The notes under the pieces are model-generated. The model had not been told where the DNA came from. It saw nothing but the letters and a program-made list of their open reading frames with translations, and ran no database searches. A DNA stretch of 64,000 bases from JAVBSC01 sp031547305 (GTDB lineage Bacteria; Desulfobacterota; Desulfovibrionia; Desulfovibrionales; Desulfovibrionaceae), in assembly GCA_031547305.1 (NCBI GenBank), contig JAVBSC010000042.1, positions 1-64,000 on the forward strand, given 5' to 3'. Positions 25,686 through 34,022 of the stretch are shown here, piece by piece; within the stretch, counting starts at the first letter, position 1, and every line of letters begins with the position of its first letter. The translations under genes were made by a program, and so were the position numbers.

Positions 25686-27113
25686 TTATTGTACGCAAAT
25701 AAGGAAAGCCGTGTTGTTGCGGCCGATGGGGGAGGCGATGGCCCGTTCCGGGCTCAGGTCCAGGCTGGCCGGGGCATTATCGGCGGCTGCCTGGCCGACC
25801 AGGTTGGCCAGCAGGTCAAAGGGGCGCCCCAGGGTATTCAGTTTGCGGCCCATGGTTTGTTGGGGCTCCAGAGCGTAGCGGGAGGTCGCGGCGCTGTTCC
25901 AGGCGGTTATCTGGCCTTCGCGGTCCGTGATTATCAACACCATGGGCAGGGCGTCCAGCAGGCCGGTTAGTTGTTCGCCGGATTCCAGGCAGTCCGCGCG
26001 CATTGCTGTGAGTTGCTCGGTGAGCTCCTGTTCCCGGCGGGACGAGCGCGCTTGCTCCGTGATGTCCTGCTGCACCATGACCATGCCGATGAGCTGGCCT
26101 TCAGAATTGCGCATGGGATTGAAGGCCATGTTCAACCAGCGGGTTTCGCCCCAGGGGGAGGCGTGTTCCAGGCTGTTAACCGCGGCTTCGTGTCCGTTGT
26201 AGGCCTGGCGGATGGCGTTTTCCACGTCCTGGCGAGGCAGGAAGGGATCCTGGAGAATATTGAAGCGCCGGCTGCCCACCCCGGTCACGTTGCTCCACAG
26301 GGAATACCAGGCCGTATTGGCCAGCCGGAGTTGGCCAATGGGATCAAACATGGCTATGCCCAGCGGAGTGCGCTCGATCAGCACGCGGGATTGCTGCTCC
26401 TGTTCTTCCAGAGAGCGCTGGGCCTGCTTAAGGGGACCGATGTTTTCAAAAAGCAGGAGTTCCGTGTTTTCATTCTGCCAAAGCACTCGGTAGACGCTGC
26501 AGATCACCCAGCGCACGTCGCCCAATCCGGTCAAGAGGCGCAGGGTTACCCGCGAAGGCGTGGCCGGGCCGTTTCCCGAGCGTTCCAGGCGGGCTGTGTT
26601 CAGGAGCGGCAAATCCTCGCGGTGTACAAATTCGTTTATGCTGACGCCCGCAAGCCTTTCTTCCTGTTCCCCCAGCATATAGGCCAGGCTGGTATTGACG
26701 CAAAGCAGGTTATTGCCGCGCATCAGGGCAAAGCCTTCCTGCATAAGGGAACAAAGCCTGGACAGATTCAGGTTGGCGTTCGGATCCTGGGGCAGGCTGG
26801 GAGCAGGCGTGATTTGCCTGGCCTGTTCCGGCGGTTTGGAATCGTCTCCCGGCGTTTTTATAAAATGCATGCCTGTCAGCAAGGCAAAGGACATGACCAG
26901 GCAGGATATAAAAAAACAGATGTGTAGAAAATCAAAACCATAAGAAGGATTGAAAACAGTCAGGATCAGGTACAGTAAAAAACCGCAGTTTACAAAAACC
27001 AGTATCCAGGCAAGAGAAACCCACCAGCGGCCTTTGGACGGAGGTGTTTCACCCGGAGTGGGAGTGGCTTGGGTTCCGGAATCGTGATTCGCGGGTGTGG
27101 ATTTTTCCGACAT
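25686..27113 (-). CDS. Membrane protein with three PAS domains and no kinase domain
   Basis: The 475-residue protein has two membrane helices (VSLAWILVFVNCGFLLYLIL and LHICFFISCLVMSFALL), then PAS domains at about 110-225, 240-370 and 385-475. The second ends in a typical PAC segment (SEGQLIGMVMVQQDITEQ). A short coiled linker precedes the third PAS, and the protein stops after it where a HisKA or GGDEF domain would be expected. It could be a sensor that acts by contact, or a truncated kinase. The start is uncertain; an earlier in-frame start lies at 27173. Confidence 0.75.
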   Translation of the reverse strand: MSEKSTPANHDSGTQATPTPGETPPSKGRWWVSLAWILVFVNCGFLLYLILTVFNPSYGFDFLHICFFISCLVMSFALLTGMHFIKTPGDDSKPPEQARQITPAPSLPQDPNANLNLSRLCSLMQEGFALMRGNNLLCVNTSLAYMLGEQEERLAGVSINEFVHREDLPLLNTARLERSGNGPATPSRVTLRLLTGLGDVRWVICSVYRVLWQNENTELLLFENIGPLKQAQRSLEEQEQQSRVLIERTPLGIAMFDPIGQLRLANTAWYSLWSNVTGVGSRRFNILQDPFLPRQDVENAIRQAYNGHEAAVNSLEHASPWGETRWLNMAFNPMRNSEGQLIGMVMVQQDITEQARSSRREQELTEQLTAMRADCLESGEQLTGLLDALPMVLIITDREGQITAWNSAATSRYALEPQQTMGRKLNTLGRPFDLLANLVGQAAADNAPASLDLSPERAIASPIGRNNTAFLICVQ

Positions 27114-27421
27114 TTCCTGTATGCTGCCAAAAAAATAATGGTTACTAGTTTGTTTTCTATATCCTTTGAGCATTGGGAGTACAAGTACTTTGAGCTTTAA
27201 AAGGGAAGAAAATTCAGCTCCGCCGGCTTATGGGAGGCGCTGGGAGAAAACCGGAGCGCGTTTCACAATCCATCTTGCGGCGAAAAAGCAGAATTTCCGG
27301 CAACCGCGAGCAAGCGGTGAAAAAGGTGATGAAGGAGCAGCCGCGCTACGCCGGAGAGGTTTTTTCGCCGTTGCCGCGGCGGGCGCCGGAAGGCTGGTTT
27401 TGCAGCCAGGGGGGATTTGAG
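27114..27421. other. 308-base divergent spacer
   Basis: The region lies between the PAS gene and the divergent GT9 gene. The GT9 frame stays open back to 27230, with an ATG at 27329, but the family N-terminus argues for the later start. An AAAGGATATAG sequence near 27155 (minus strand) could be a promoter element. I see no RNA gene or repeat. Confidence 0.4.
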
Positions 27422-28459
27422 ATGCGCTCAAAGCCGCAAGAATGGCTGGTGTTCAGGCTGGGCGCCCTGGGGGACGTGGTTTTGCTGACCGGGGTACTGG
27501 ACTGGTGGCACAAAACGCGCGGCTTGCGCTTCAGTGTTGTGACCAAGGAGGCTTTTGCGCCGGTCTTGCAGGAGCACCCGGCCATAACCAGGGTCATCCC
27601 GGCCGCTCCGGAAAAGCTGCGGACCGCCGGAATGCTGCCCTGGTTCACCGCTCTGGCCCACCAGCACCAGGGCCAGGGGCTTTTGGACCTGCACGGCACC
27701 CTGCGTTCCGAAGTGCTGAGTTTTCTTTGGCGCGGCCCGGTGCGCCGCTATCCTAAAAAATCCCTGCTCCGCCGCATGTTTCTGCTTTCCGGCGGCAAGG
27801 TGTCAGCCGGAGAGCTACGGGAATTCAACGTGCCGCAGCGCTACGCCATGGCTCTGGAAACCACGCCGCCGGCCCAGCGGGATCTGTTGCCCGTGATCAC
27901 GCTGCGGCCTGAGGAAAGCGCCTGGGCGCGCGCCCGGCTGGAAGATTTGTTCTGGCCGGGCGTAAACCCGCTGGCCCTGCATCCTTTTGCCACGCACAGC
28001 CTGAAGGCCTGGCCCGCGGAGTACTGGCGGGATTTAGCCGCGCAACTGGACGCGGCCAGCCTGCCATGGTTTTTTGTGGGGCTGGGACAAGCCCCGTTGC
28101 CGGAGCGCCGGGAAAATTTGAGCAACACCACAACCCTGCGCGAATGCGCGGCCCTGCTCAGCCAGAGCCGCCTGCTGGTCACCGGGGATTCCGGCCCCAT
28201 GCACATGGCCTGCGGGGTGGGCGCGCCGGTGCTGGCCATGTTCGGCCCCACCACCAGGGAGTGGGGTTTTTACCCTGCCGGGCCGAAAGATCGCGTCTTG
28301 GAAGCCGATCTTCCCTGCCGGCCCTGCTCCCTGCATGGAGCTAAACCCTGCCCCAGGCAGGGCGAATGCCTTAAAAGCATAACCCCGGCCATCGTATTTG
28401 AAAACATTCTGGAAATGTTGAATGCCGTGGGGAAAGAGCCCGTGACGATTCGCGAATGA
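27422..28459 (+). CDS. GT9-family glycosyltransferase (heptosyltransferase-like)
   Basis: This 345-residue enzyme resembles ADP-heptose:LPS heptosyltransferases. It opens with WLVFRLGALGDVVLLTGVL, the GT9 N-terminal signature, and carries the donor-site pattern VTGDSGPMHMACGVGAPVLAMFGPT near residue 265. A Cys cluster follows (CRPCSLHGAKPCPRQGEC), also usual in the family. The ATG at 27422 is preceded by GGGGG and GAG. It probably adds a heptose or other sugar to lipopolysaccharide core or another surface glycan. Confidence 0.87.
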   Translation: MRSKPQEWLVFRLGALGDVVLLTGVLDWWHKTRGLRFSVVTKEAFAPVLQEHPAITRVIPAAPEKLRTAGMLPWFTALAHQHQGQGLLDLHGTLRSEVLSFLWRGPVRRYPKKSLLRRMFLLSGGKVSAGELREFNVPQRYAMALETTPPAQRDLLPVITLRPEESAWARARLEDLFWPGVNPLALHPFATHSLKAWPAEYWRDLAAQLDAASLPWFFVGLGQAPLPERRENLSNTTTLRECAALLSQSRLLVTGDSGPMHMACGVGAPVLAMFGPTTREWGFYPAGPKDRVLEADLPCRPCSLHGAKPCPRQGECLKSITPAIVFENILEMLNAVGKEPVTIRE

Positions 28460-28510
28460 AAGAGATGATTGCTCTATAATGATTTGCCGGCAAATCCTTG
28501 TCGCGAAATA

Positions 28511-28547
28511 GGCGTAGGCGAGATTTGTCCGCCGTTAAGCGGCCATG
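28511..28547 (+). repeat. Intergenic block shared with 38149-38190
   Basis: GCGTAGGCG followed by AGATTTG and CGCCGTTAAGCG is closely matched, with a small insertion, by the minus strand at 38190-38149. A weaker match (GCCGTTAAGCG) lies at 2669-2679. All three are in spacers. Confidence 0.45.
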
Positions 28548-28627
28548 TTAAGCGTTAAACGCTCTAAATGCGGAGCGTGGCCAGCAAGAAGCCTGAGCGG
28601 TTAAATATTATTCCTGGTGGGAACAGC

Positions 28628-29497
28628 ATGAACAGTTTGAGGACGGCTTTATTGCTTTTAGTCGTATTGACCCTGGGCGCGCCGGCGAGCGGCGCGGCCG
28701 CCGGCGATCTTACTCCGCGCCAGCGGGAGATCTGGGAAAAAACCAAGGCCAGGCTGGAACAGGTTTACGCGGCCAAAAAGATTATTCCGGCTCCGATGAG
28801 CGAGGCGGAAATCCGGACCATTCGCGTGCCCTTGGTCTGCGCAAATCCCCTGTCCGGTGATTTGCCGTGGAATTTGCGCCTGGCCGAAGCCCTTGGGCAT
28901 TCCGCTTATGTCGGGCCAACCGGCCCGCTGCCCTGGGACGCCCAACTGCTGCTGGGGTTTGACCGCAACCTGAAAATGCATGATGGCGACGCTACATTTT
29001 TTGACTTCATCCTGGCGAGTAAACACCAAATTTTCACGCCGGACGGCCTGTTGGGATTGTTTGCGGATTTGGGGAGCATGCTGAGCGAAGAGCCGTTGGA
29101 TTTGAAAAAAGCCAAGCGGGTTTTTTTAGCCAGAGCCAAGGGGCTGCCCATGGTGCTCAACCTGCCGCAACTTGGCGGGGATGAGATTCCGGGCCTGTGG
29201 CTGGCCCGGACGCCATTGGGCTGCACCCCGGTGCTGCACTTTGACTATGACGATTTTCCGGAATTCTACCTGCGCAACGCCTGCCTGCTGGACTACGTAA
29301 GCATTTACGTGGGCGAAGACTGGGAAGAACATTGGGGTGGCGGCATGCGGGACGGCTTGATGTTTGGCGAGCGCATGATTCTGAGTCCGGAAGAATCCCA
29401 AGCCGCTTTGGAAGCCCTGAAGCCGCAGCTTGAGCTCTTGAACAAGGCGGTGGAAGACGCCCTGATGATTCTGGCCGAAGAGGATGAAGAAAATTAG
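28628..29497 (+). CDS. Secreted protein of unknown function
   Basis: The 289-residue protein has a signal peptide (LLLLVVLTLGAPASGAAA) and a mature part of alpha/beta composition with an acidic C-terminal end. Family resemblance was not recognised. Notable segments are WEKTKARLEQVYAAKKIIP, PWDAQLLLGFDRNL and CTPVLHFDYDDFPEFYL. GGTGGGA precedes ATG 28628. It is followed by a spacer with sigma-54 promoter features rather than by another gene, so it appears to be monocistronic. It is a full-length, intact reading frame with local-type codon use. Confidence 0.75.
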   Translation: MNSLRTALLLLVVLTLGAPASGAAAGDLTPRQREIWEKTKARLEQVYAAKKIIPAPMSEAEIRTIRVPLVCANPLSGDLPWNLRLAEALGHSAYVGPTGPLPWDAQLLLGFDRNLKMHDGDATFFDFILASKHQIFTPDGLLGLFADLGSMLSEEPLDLKKAKRVFLARAKGLPMVLNLPQLGGDEIPGLWLARTPLGCTPVLHFDYDDFPEFYLRNACLLDYVSIYVGEDWEEHWGGGMRDGLMFGERMILSPEESQAALEALKPQLELLNKAVEDALMILAEEDEEN

Positions 29498-29530
29498 ATG
29501 TATTCAGGCCGGGCTCCGTGCGAATTCGCT

Positions 29531-29546
29531 CGTGCGAAAACGCACG
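29531..29546. promoter_or_regulatory. Possible enhancer-binding site upstream of the sigma-54 promoter
   Basis: CGTGCG-AAAA-CGCACG is a perfect inverted repeat, with further GTGCG half-sites on both sides. It lies about 130-145 bases before the predicted start, the usual distance for a sigma-54 activator site. It has no following T-run, so it is not a terminator for the gene before it. Confidence 0.4.
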
Positions 29547-29649
29547 TGTGCGTAAGGAAGCAAAAGAATTTTTGGGATGCGCCCAGGCGATTATCCATTA
29601 ACATTGCGAAAAAACTTGGTATAAAAGCGGAATACTTTACAGGCGGCAT

Positions 29650-29665
29650 TGGCACGGGCTTTGCT
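29650..29665 (+). promoter_or_regulatory. Consensus sigma-54 (RpoN) promoter
   Basis: TGGCACG-GGCT-TTGCT matches the -24/-12 consensus TGGCACG-N4-TTGCW at every defined position. Transcription would begin near 29677. No gene lies downstream on this strand before the terminator at 29779, which makes the promoter hard to explain without a non-coding transcript. Confidence 0.75.
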
Positions 29666-29676
29666 TTAGGTAAAAC

Positions 29677-29810
29677 AGCAAAGCGCAAAGGCTTATTCCC
29701 CTATGTAAGTCTTCCCGGTTCCGCCGGAATTTGCTCCTGAACCCCTAAGTCAGGTGAGATTCGGATCTCAATAGAAATCCCAAGGAGTGGTTGCCTTGGG
29801 TTTTCTTTTT
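29677..29810 (+). ncRNA. Candidate sigma-54-dependent small RNA
   Basis: The interval from the predicted RpoN start to the end of the terminator is about 134 bases. It can fold into TTCC-GCC-GGAA (29719-29729), CCTGA-N9-TCAGG (29736-29754) and TGAGAT-TCGG-ATCTCA (29755-29770), then the terminator stem. The last hairpin is perfect with a four-base loop. I find no match by memory to 6S, tmRNA, SRP or RNase P RNA. A short in-frame open stretch runs across its first half but lacks a ribosome site. Confidence 0.5.
29779..29810 (+). terminator. Intrinsic terminator
   Basis: CCCAAGG (29779-29785) pairs with CCTTGGG (29794-29800) around an eight-base loop and is followed by TTTTCTTTTT. This is a textbook rho-independent terminator on the plus strand; on the minus strand the stem lacks a T-run. 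Confidence 0.88.
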
Positions 29811-29826
29811 TCAAGACCGGGCAAAT

Positions 29827-30840
29827 TCAATCCGCCAGTCGCGCTTCTTCCACCGCGTGGCAGGCGACAAGCGCCTCTCCGCCCAGGGATATCGGCTTTG
29901 GGACTTCCCGGCGGCAACGCTCGTTCATGTAGCGGCAGCGGCCGTGGAACACGCAGCCAGGCGGAAGATCAATGGGGGTGGGCACGTCGCCTTCCAGGCG
30001 CAGGCGCTTTTTGCCCGGATTTTTGATGTCCGGAATAGCGGAAAGCAGGGCCTGGGTATACGGATGGCGCGGTTTGTTGAACAAGGCGTGTACCGGAGCG
30101 AGTTCGCACAGGGCGCCCAGGTACATCACGGCCACCCGGTTGGAGATGTGGCGCACCACGGACAAATCGTGGCTGATGAAGATATAGGTCAGGCCGTGGC
30201 GCTCCTGCAAATCCATCATCAGGTTAAGCACCTGGGCCTGGATGGATACGTCCAGAGCGGAAATAGGCTCGTCCGCGATCACGCATTCCGGCTCCAGCAC
30301 CAGGGCCCTGGCCAGCGAAATGCGCTGGCGCTGCCCGCCGGAAAACTCGTGCGGAAAACGCGTCCGCCAGGAGGGGGAAACGCCCACCTGCTCCATGACG
30401 GCATCCACCTTGCCCTTTACCTCCGCCTTGCTCAAAGACGGAAAATGAAAGCGCACCGGTTCCTCCAGAATCTGGCTCACCCGCATGCGCGGGTTCAAAG
30501 AAGCGTAAGGATCCTGAAAAACCATCTGCATCTTGGTGCGAAAAGGCATAAAGCCCACGCTGCTCAAGTTGTCTATGCGCTCGCCCCGGTAGCGCACGCT
30601 GCCGGACTCCGGCCGGTACAGCCCGATGATCGTCCGGGCCAGGGTGGACTTGCCGCAGCCGGACTCGCCTACCACGCTCAAAGTCTCTCCCTCACGCACG
30701 GTCAGACTGACGTCGTTCACCGCATGCACCACCGTGCGCTTGCGAAACACCCGGCCGTTCCTGAACCGCAACTGATCCAAAAAACCGCCGGAAATATCAA
30801 AATGCTTGACCACATTTTCTAAACTTAAAAGATCACTCAT
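29827..30840 (-). CDS. Oligopeptide/dipeptide ABC transporter ATPase, second (DppF/OppF type)
   Basis: This 337-residue cytoplasmic ATPase powers peptide uptake. It has Walker A GESGCGKSTLA, signature SGGQRQRISLARAL, Walker B CVIADEPISALD and the C-terminal oligopeptide-transporter extension with CVFHGRCRYMNERCRREVP, which carries the usual cysteines. ATG 30840 has AAGGAA at good spacing; upstream in-frame codons have no family match. A 203-base spacer with palindromes separates it from its partner ATPase gene. Confidence 0.92.
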   Translation of the reverse strand: MSDLLSLENVVKHFDISGGFLDQLRFRNGRVFRKRTVVHAVNDVSLTVREGETLSVVGESGCGKSTLARTIIGLYRPESGSVRYRGERIDNLSSVGFMPFRTKMQMVFQDPYASLNPRMRVSQILEEPVRFHFPSLSKAEVKGKVDAVMEQVGVSPSWRTRFPHEFSGGQRQRISLARALVLEPECVIADEPISALDVSIQAQVLNLMMDLQERHGLTYIFISHDLSVVRHISNRVAVMYLGALCELAPVHALFNKPRHPYTQALLSAIPDIKNPGKKRLRLEGDVPTPIDLPPGCVFHGRCRYMNERCRREVPKPISLGGEALVACHAVEEARLAD

Positions 30841-30903
30841 TTGTAGATTCCTTGCTATTTTGGGGGCTCCGTGGCTTTTTGTCGCGATCTCGGCGGCAGG
30901 GAT

Positions 30904-30928
30904 GCAAAATGAGCAAAGCTCATTTTGC
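30904..30928. repeat. Perfect 11-bp hairpin in the D-F spacer of the peptide operon
   Basis: GCAAAATGAGC and GCTCATTTTGC are exact reverse complements around AAA. It lies between the two ATPase genes of the peptide transporter, next to a family 2 GC-rich repeat. No T-run follows on the minus strand. Confidence 0.75.
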
Positions 30929-30984
30929 GCCGCCTTACCGTTCCAAGGCGCCACCGCGCTTGCCGTGCGGCTATGGAGCTATCC

Positions 30985-31021
30985 GCCCCTTGGCAGGGGG
31001 CTGGCGGGCGGAGTCCCCCGG
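30985..31021. repeat. GC-rich palindrome family 2, copy 2
   Basis: GCCCCTTGGCAGGGGG continuing to GGCGGAGTCCCCCGG closely repeats 11803-11840. It lies just after the stop of the DppD-type ATPase gene on the minus strand. Confidence 0.55.
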
Positions 31022-31043
31022 CAATCAAATTCGCCAACTTCTT

Positions 31044-32018
31044 CTATAACTCCGCCATGTGGCAGGCCACGCTACGGCCGTGGCTGGCGCGGAAGGCTGG
31101 AGGTTGTTCGCGGCAGATATTCCTGGCCAAGTTGCAGCGCGGGTTAAATGGGCAGCCCGGCGGCTGGTTGGCGAGCGAGGGCATGACACCGGGGATCTGG
31201 TTGAGCCTGCGGTCCAGGGTGACGCTGTTTTGCGGCAGGGCGCCAAGAAGCCCGCTGGTGTATGGATGTTTCGGGTTGGCGATGAGATCGGCGGTCAGGC
31301 CGCTTTCCACAATGCGGCCGGCGTACATTACGGCCATGTGACGGGTGACCTGGGAGACCACGCCCAGGTCGTGGGTGATCAGAATCAGTCCCATATGTTC
31401 TGATTCGCATAAAGAGAGCAGGAGATCCATGATTTCCGCCTGTATGGTCACGTCCAGGGCTGTAGTGGGCTCGTCCGCGATAATCAGGGAGGGCGAGGCA
31501 AGGAGCGCTATGGCAATGACGATGCGCTGGCGCATGCCGCCGGAAAACTCGTGCGGGTACTGGCGCAACCGACGGCCGGGCGAGGGGATGTAGACTTTGG
31601 CCAGACACTCAAGAGCTATCTCCTCGGCTTGCTTGCGGGTGATTTTGCGGTGCGCCTGCAGTGTCTCCACCATCTGGGAGCCAATGGTCAGAACCGGGTT
31701 CAGGGTCATCATGGGATCCTGAAAGATCATGCTGACGCGGTTCCCGCGCACGGCGCGCAGCTCTTTGGGGGAGAGACGCAAAATGTCGCGGCCTTCAAAG
31801 AGGACCTGGCCGTCCTGGATGAAACCTGGTTTGCTGACCAAGTTGAGCAGAGAAAACCCGGTTACGGATTTGCCGGCTCCGGATTCTCCCACCAGACCCA
31901 GGCGGCCGCCGGGAATCAGACTGAAGCTGACATCTTTGACCGCCGCATAGGTGACTTCCCGCCTGGGGAAACAGACGGTCAAATTTTTTACGTCAAGCAG
32001 GGGGGCGGAAGCGGTCAT
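31044..32018 (-). CDS. Oligopeptide/dipeptide ABC transporter ATPase, first (DppD/OppD type)
   Basis: The 324-residue ATPase has GESGAGKSVTG (Walker A), EFSGGMRQRIVIAIALL (signature), LIIADEPTTALD (Walker B) and the C-terminal CPFNPRCNLARNICREQPP motif of the family, a possible metal site. ATG 32018 is two bases from the stop of the preceding permease gene. Together with the DppF-type protein it forms the heterodimeric motor. Confidence 0.93.
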   Translation of the reverse strand: MTASAPLLDVKNLTVCFPRREVTYAAVKDVSFSLIPGGRLGLVGESGAGKSVTGFSLLNLVSKPGFIQDGQVLFEGRDILRLSPKELRAVRGNRVSMIFQDPMMTLNPVLTIGSQMVETLQAHRKITRKQAEEIALECLAKVYIPSPGRRLRQYPHEFSGGMRQRIVIAIALLASPSLIIADEPTTALDVTIQAEIMDLLLSLCESEHMGLILITHDLGVVSQVTRHMAVMYAGRIVESGLTADLIANPKHPYTSGLLGALPQNSVTLDRRLNQIPGVMPSLANQPPGCPFNPRCNLARNICREQPPAFRASHGRSVACHMAEL

Positions 32019-32020
32019 GC

Positions 32021-32932
32021 TCAGCTCTTGTACAGTTTGGGGTTCAGGTAATCGCGCAGCCAGTCGCCCAAGAGGTTGATGGACAAGACCAGCAAAATGA
32101 GAATCAGGCCGGGGAACAGGGTTATCCACCAACTTCCGGAAAAGAAGAATTCGAAGCCGGACTTGATCAGCGAGCCAAGGGAGGGTTGGGTGACCGGCAT
32201 GCCCAGGCCAAGGAAGGACAGGGCCGCCTCGCTCATGATGGCGTTGGCCACCTGCACGGTGGAGATGACCAGGACCGGGGTAAGGGTGTTGGGCAGGATG
32301 TGCCGCCACATGATGCGCCGGGAATCCAGACCGATCACCCTGGCGGCTTCCACGTACTCTTTGCTTTTTTCCGCCAGCACCGAGGCGCGCACGGTGCGCG
32401 CGTACTGCGGCCATTCAGAGAGGCCGATGACCACGATCAGGAAGGGCAGGGCGATTTTTTCGTAATTGGCCACACCAAAGACCATCTGGAAGATCGCGCC
32501 AAGAAAAATGGCTACCATGTACGAGGAAAATGAAAGCTTCACATCCGCCACACGCATGATGATGGAATCCGTGAGCCGCCCCCGGTAGCCGGCCCACAGG
32601 CCGAGCACGATGCCCAGAACGGCCTGCAGAACCACCGCGCCGACGCCGATGGCCAGGGAGGTGCGCATGCCGTAAAGCATGGCGGAGAACATGTCCCGGC
32701 CCTGGCCGTCCGTGCCCAGAGGAAAGTTAGGACTGCCGCCGTCTTTCCACATGGGCGGGGTTTCCGCGTCCATGATGCTGAAGTTCGCGCCGTCGTAAGG
32801 ATCTTGCTGGGCGACCAGCGGAGCAAGCAAAGCGGCCAGGAGCAGAGCCGCGAGCAGCAGGGAACTGCCCAGAGCCACGTAGTCCCGGCGGAAGCTGTAC
32901 CACATGTTGGAGGCTAAAATTTTCTTGAGCAT
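32021..32932 (-). CDS. Peptide ABC transporter permease (DppC/OppC type)
   Basis: The 303-residue inner-membrane permease has an N-terminal helix (SSLLLAALLLAALLAPLVA), the OppC-specific region FPLGTDGQGRDMFSAMLYG, five further helices and the EAA-like loop EAARVIGLDSRRIMWRHILPNTL. It is three bases from the DppB-type gene and two from the ATPase gene, a tight operon. Confidence 0.93.
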   Translation of the reverse strand: MLKKILASNMWYSFRRDYVALGSSLLLAALLLAALLAPLVAQQDPYDGANFSIMDAETPPMWKDGGSPNFPLGTDGQGRDMFSAMLYGMRTSLAIGVGAVVLQAVLGIVLGLWAGYRGRLTDSIIMRVADVKLSFSSYMVAIFLGAIFQMVFGVANYEKIALPFLIVVIGLSEWPQYARTVRASVLAEKSKEYVEAARVIGLDSRRIMWRHILPNTLTPVLVISTVQVANAIMSEAALSFLGLGMPVTQPSLGSLIKSGFEFFFSGSWWITLFPGLILILLVLSINLLGDWLRDYLNPKLYKS

Positions 32933-32935
32933 GGC

Positions 32936-33913
32936 CTACCTCACCCCCGCTATACGCACTCTGGGGTTGACCAGGCCGTAGATTATGTCCACCAGCGTGT
33001 TCACGGTTACAAAAATCGCGCCCACAAAGATCATGTAGGCCACCAGCAGGGAAGTGTCCGCCCGCTCTATGGCTTCCAGAAACATGTAGCCCATGCCCTG
33101 CCACTGAAAGACCGTTTCCGTCAGAATGGTAAAGGCGATCATCTTGCCTAACTGCACGCCGCCCACGGTAATAACCGGCATCAGCGTATTTTTAAAAGCG
33201 TGCACCATGACCACGCGCAGTTCCGACAAACCCTTGGCCCTGGCGAACTTGACATATTCGCTTTCCAGGGCTTCCATCATTTCAGCCCGGATGAGCCGGA
33301 CGAACAAAGGCAGCATGATGGAGGACAGGGCCAGGGAGGGCATGATAATATGCTTCCAGCCGGCCAGAGTGGTCAGCCCGGATTCCCAGAAGCCGAAAAG
33401 CAGGACAGTGTCGCCCCGGCCAAAGGACGGCAGCCAGCGCAATTCCACGGAAAAAAGGTAGATCATCAGAATTGCGATGAGAAAGACCGGTATGGACACT
33501 CCAAGAATGCTGAAGCCCATGCAGAAATGCGAAAACAGCGATTTGGGGCGGTAGGCGGAGTACACGCCCATGGGAATGGACAACAGCACAATGATTATGG
33601 AGCTGACGATCACCAACTCCATGGTGGCCGGAAACTTGGCCAGAATGACTTCCATGGCCGGCTTTTTAAAAATAAAGGATGGTCCCAGATCCCCGTGCAG
33701 GGCGTCCCCCAGAAAACGCCCCCACTGCACCAGAAAAGGATCGTTAAGGCCTAGTTGATCGCGCAAAGCCTCACGCTCCGCCGCGGATACGGACACCCCC
33801 ACCATGTCCCGCACCGGATCTCCGACCGCATGCTTGATGGCAAAGCCCAGAAAGCTCACCACAAACATGACGATGAGCGCTTGCCCTACTCTTCTGACTA
33901 TAAACGCAAACAT
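32936..33913 (-). CDS. Peptide ABC transporter permease (DppB/OppB type)
   Basis: This 325-residue permease has the OppB N-terminus (RVGQALIVMFVVSFLGFAIKH), six predicted helices and the binding-protein-dependent transport loop EYVKFARAKGLSELRVVMVHAFKNTL. A long spacer (33914-34113) carrying a perfect palindrome separates it from the upstream binding-protein gene. Confidence 0.93.
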   Translation of the reverse strand: MFAFIVRRVGQALIVMFVVSFLGFAIKHAVGDPVRDMVGVSVSAAEREALRDQLGLNDPFLVQWGRFLGDALHGDLGPSFIFKKPAMEVILAKFPATMELVIVSSIIIVLLSIPMGVYSAYRPKSLFSHFCMGFSILGVSIPVFLIAILMIYLFSVELRWLPSFGRGDTVLLFGFWESGLTTLAGWKHIIMPSLALSSIMLPLFVRLIRAEMMEALESEYVKFARAKGLSELRVVMVHAFKNTLMPVITVGGVQLGKMIAFTILTETVFQWQGMGYMFLEAIERADTSLLVAYMIFVGAIFVTVNTLVDIIYGLVNPRVRIAGVR

Positions 33914-34022
33914 GTCGCTCCAATATTTAGAGCGGGGGTCGCTGCCCCCGAGCCCCCGCCGGGGCCGTCTTACAAGGTTTTGTCCACCTTCGCTTCGCTC
34001 AGGCCGGACAGCCCGCTCCCCC

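Larger units (their letters stand above)
29498..29826. other. 329-base spacer holding a putative sigma-54 RNA locus
   Basis: No protein gene is supported. In order on the plus strand it contains an inverted repeat (29531-29546), a sigma-54 promoter (29650-29665), a structured region and an intrinsic terminator (29779-29810). The composition is visibly more AT-rich than the flanking genes. Confidence 0.6.

Noticed and set aside
29498..29740. An 80-codon open frame on the plus strand directly after the secreted-protein gene
   Set aside because: It has no ribosome site, no family resemblance, and it runs through the sigma-54 promoter and hairpins that better explain the sequence.
29677..29810. 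The structured region as 6S RNA, tmRNA, SRP RNA or RNase P RNA
   Set aside because: None of the conserved cores of these RNAs could be found, and the transcript would be too short for tmRNA or RNase P.
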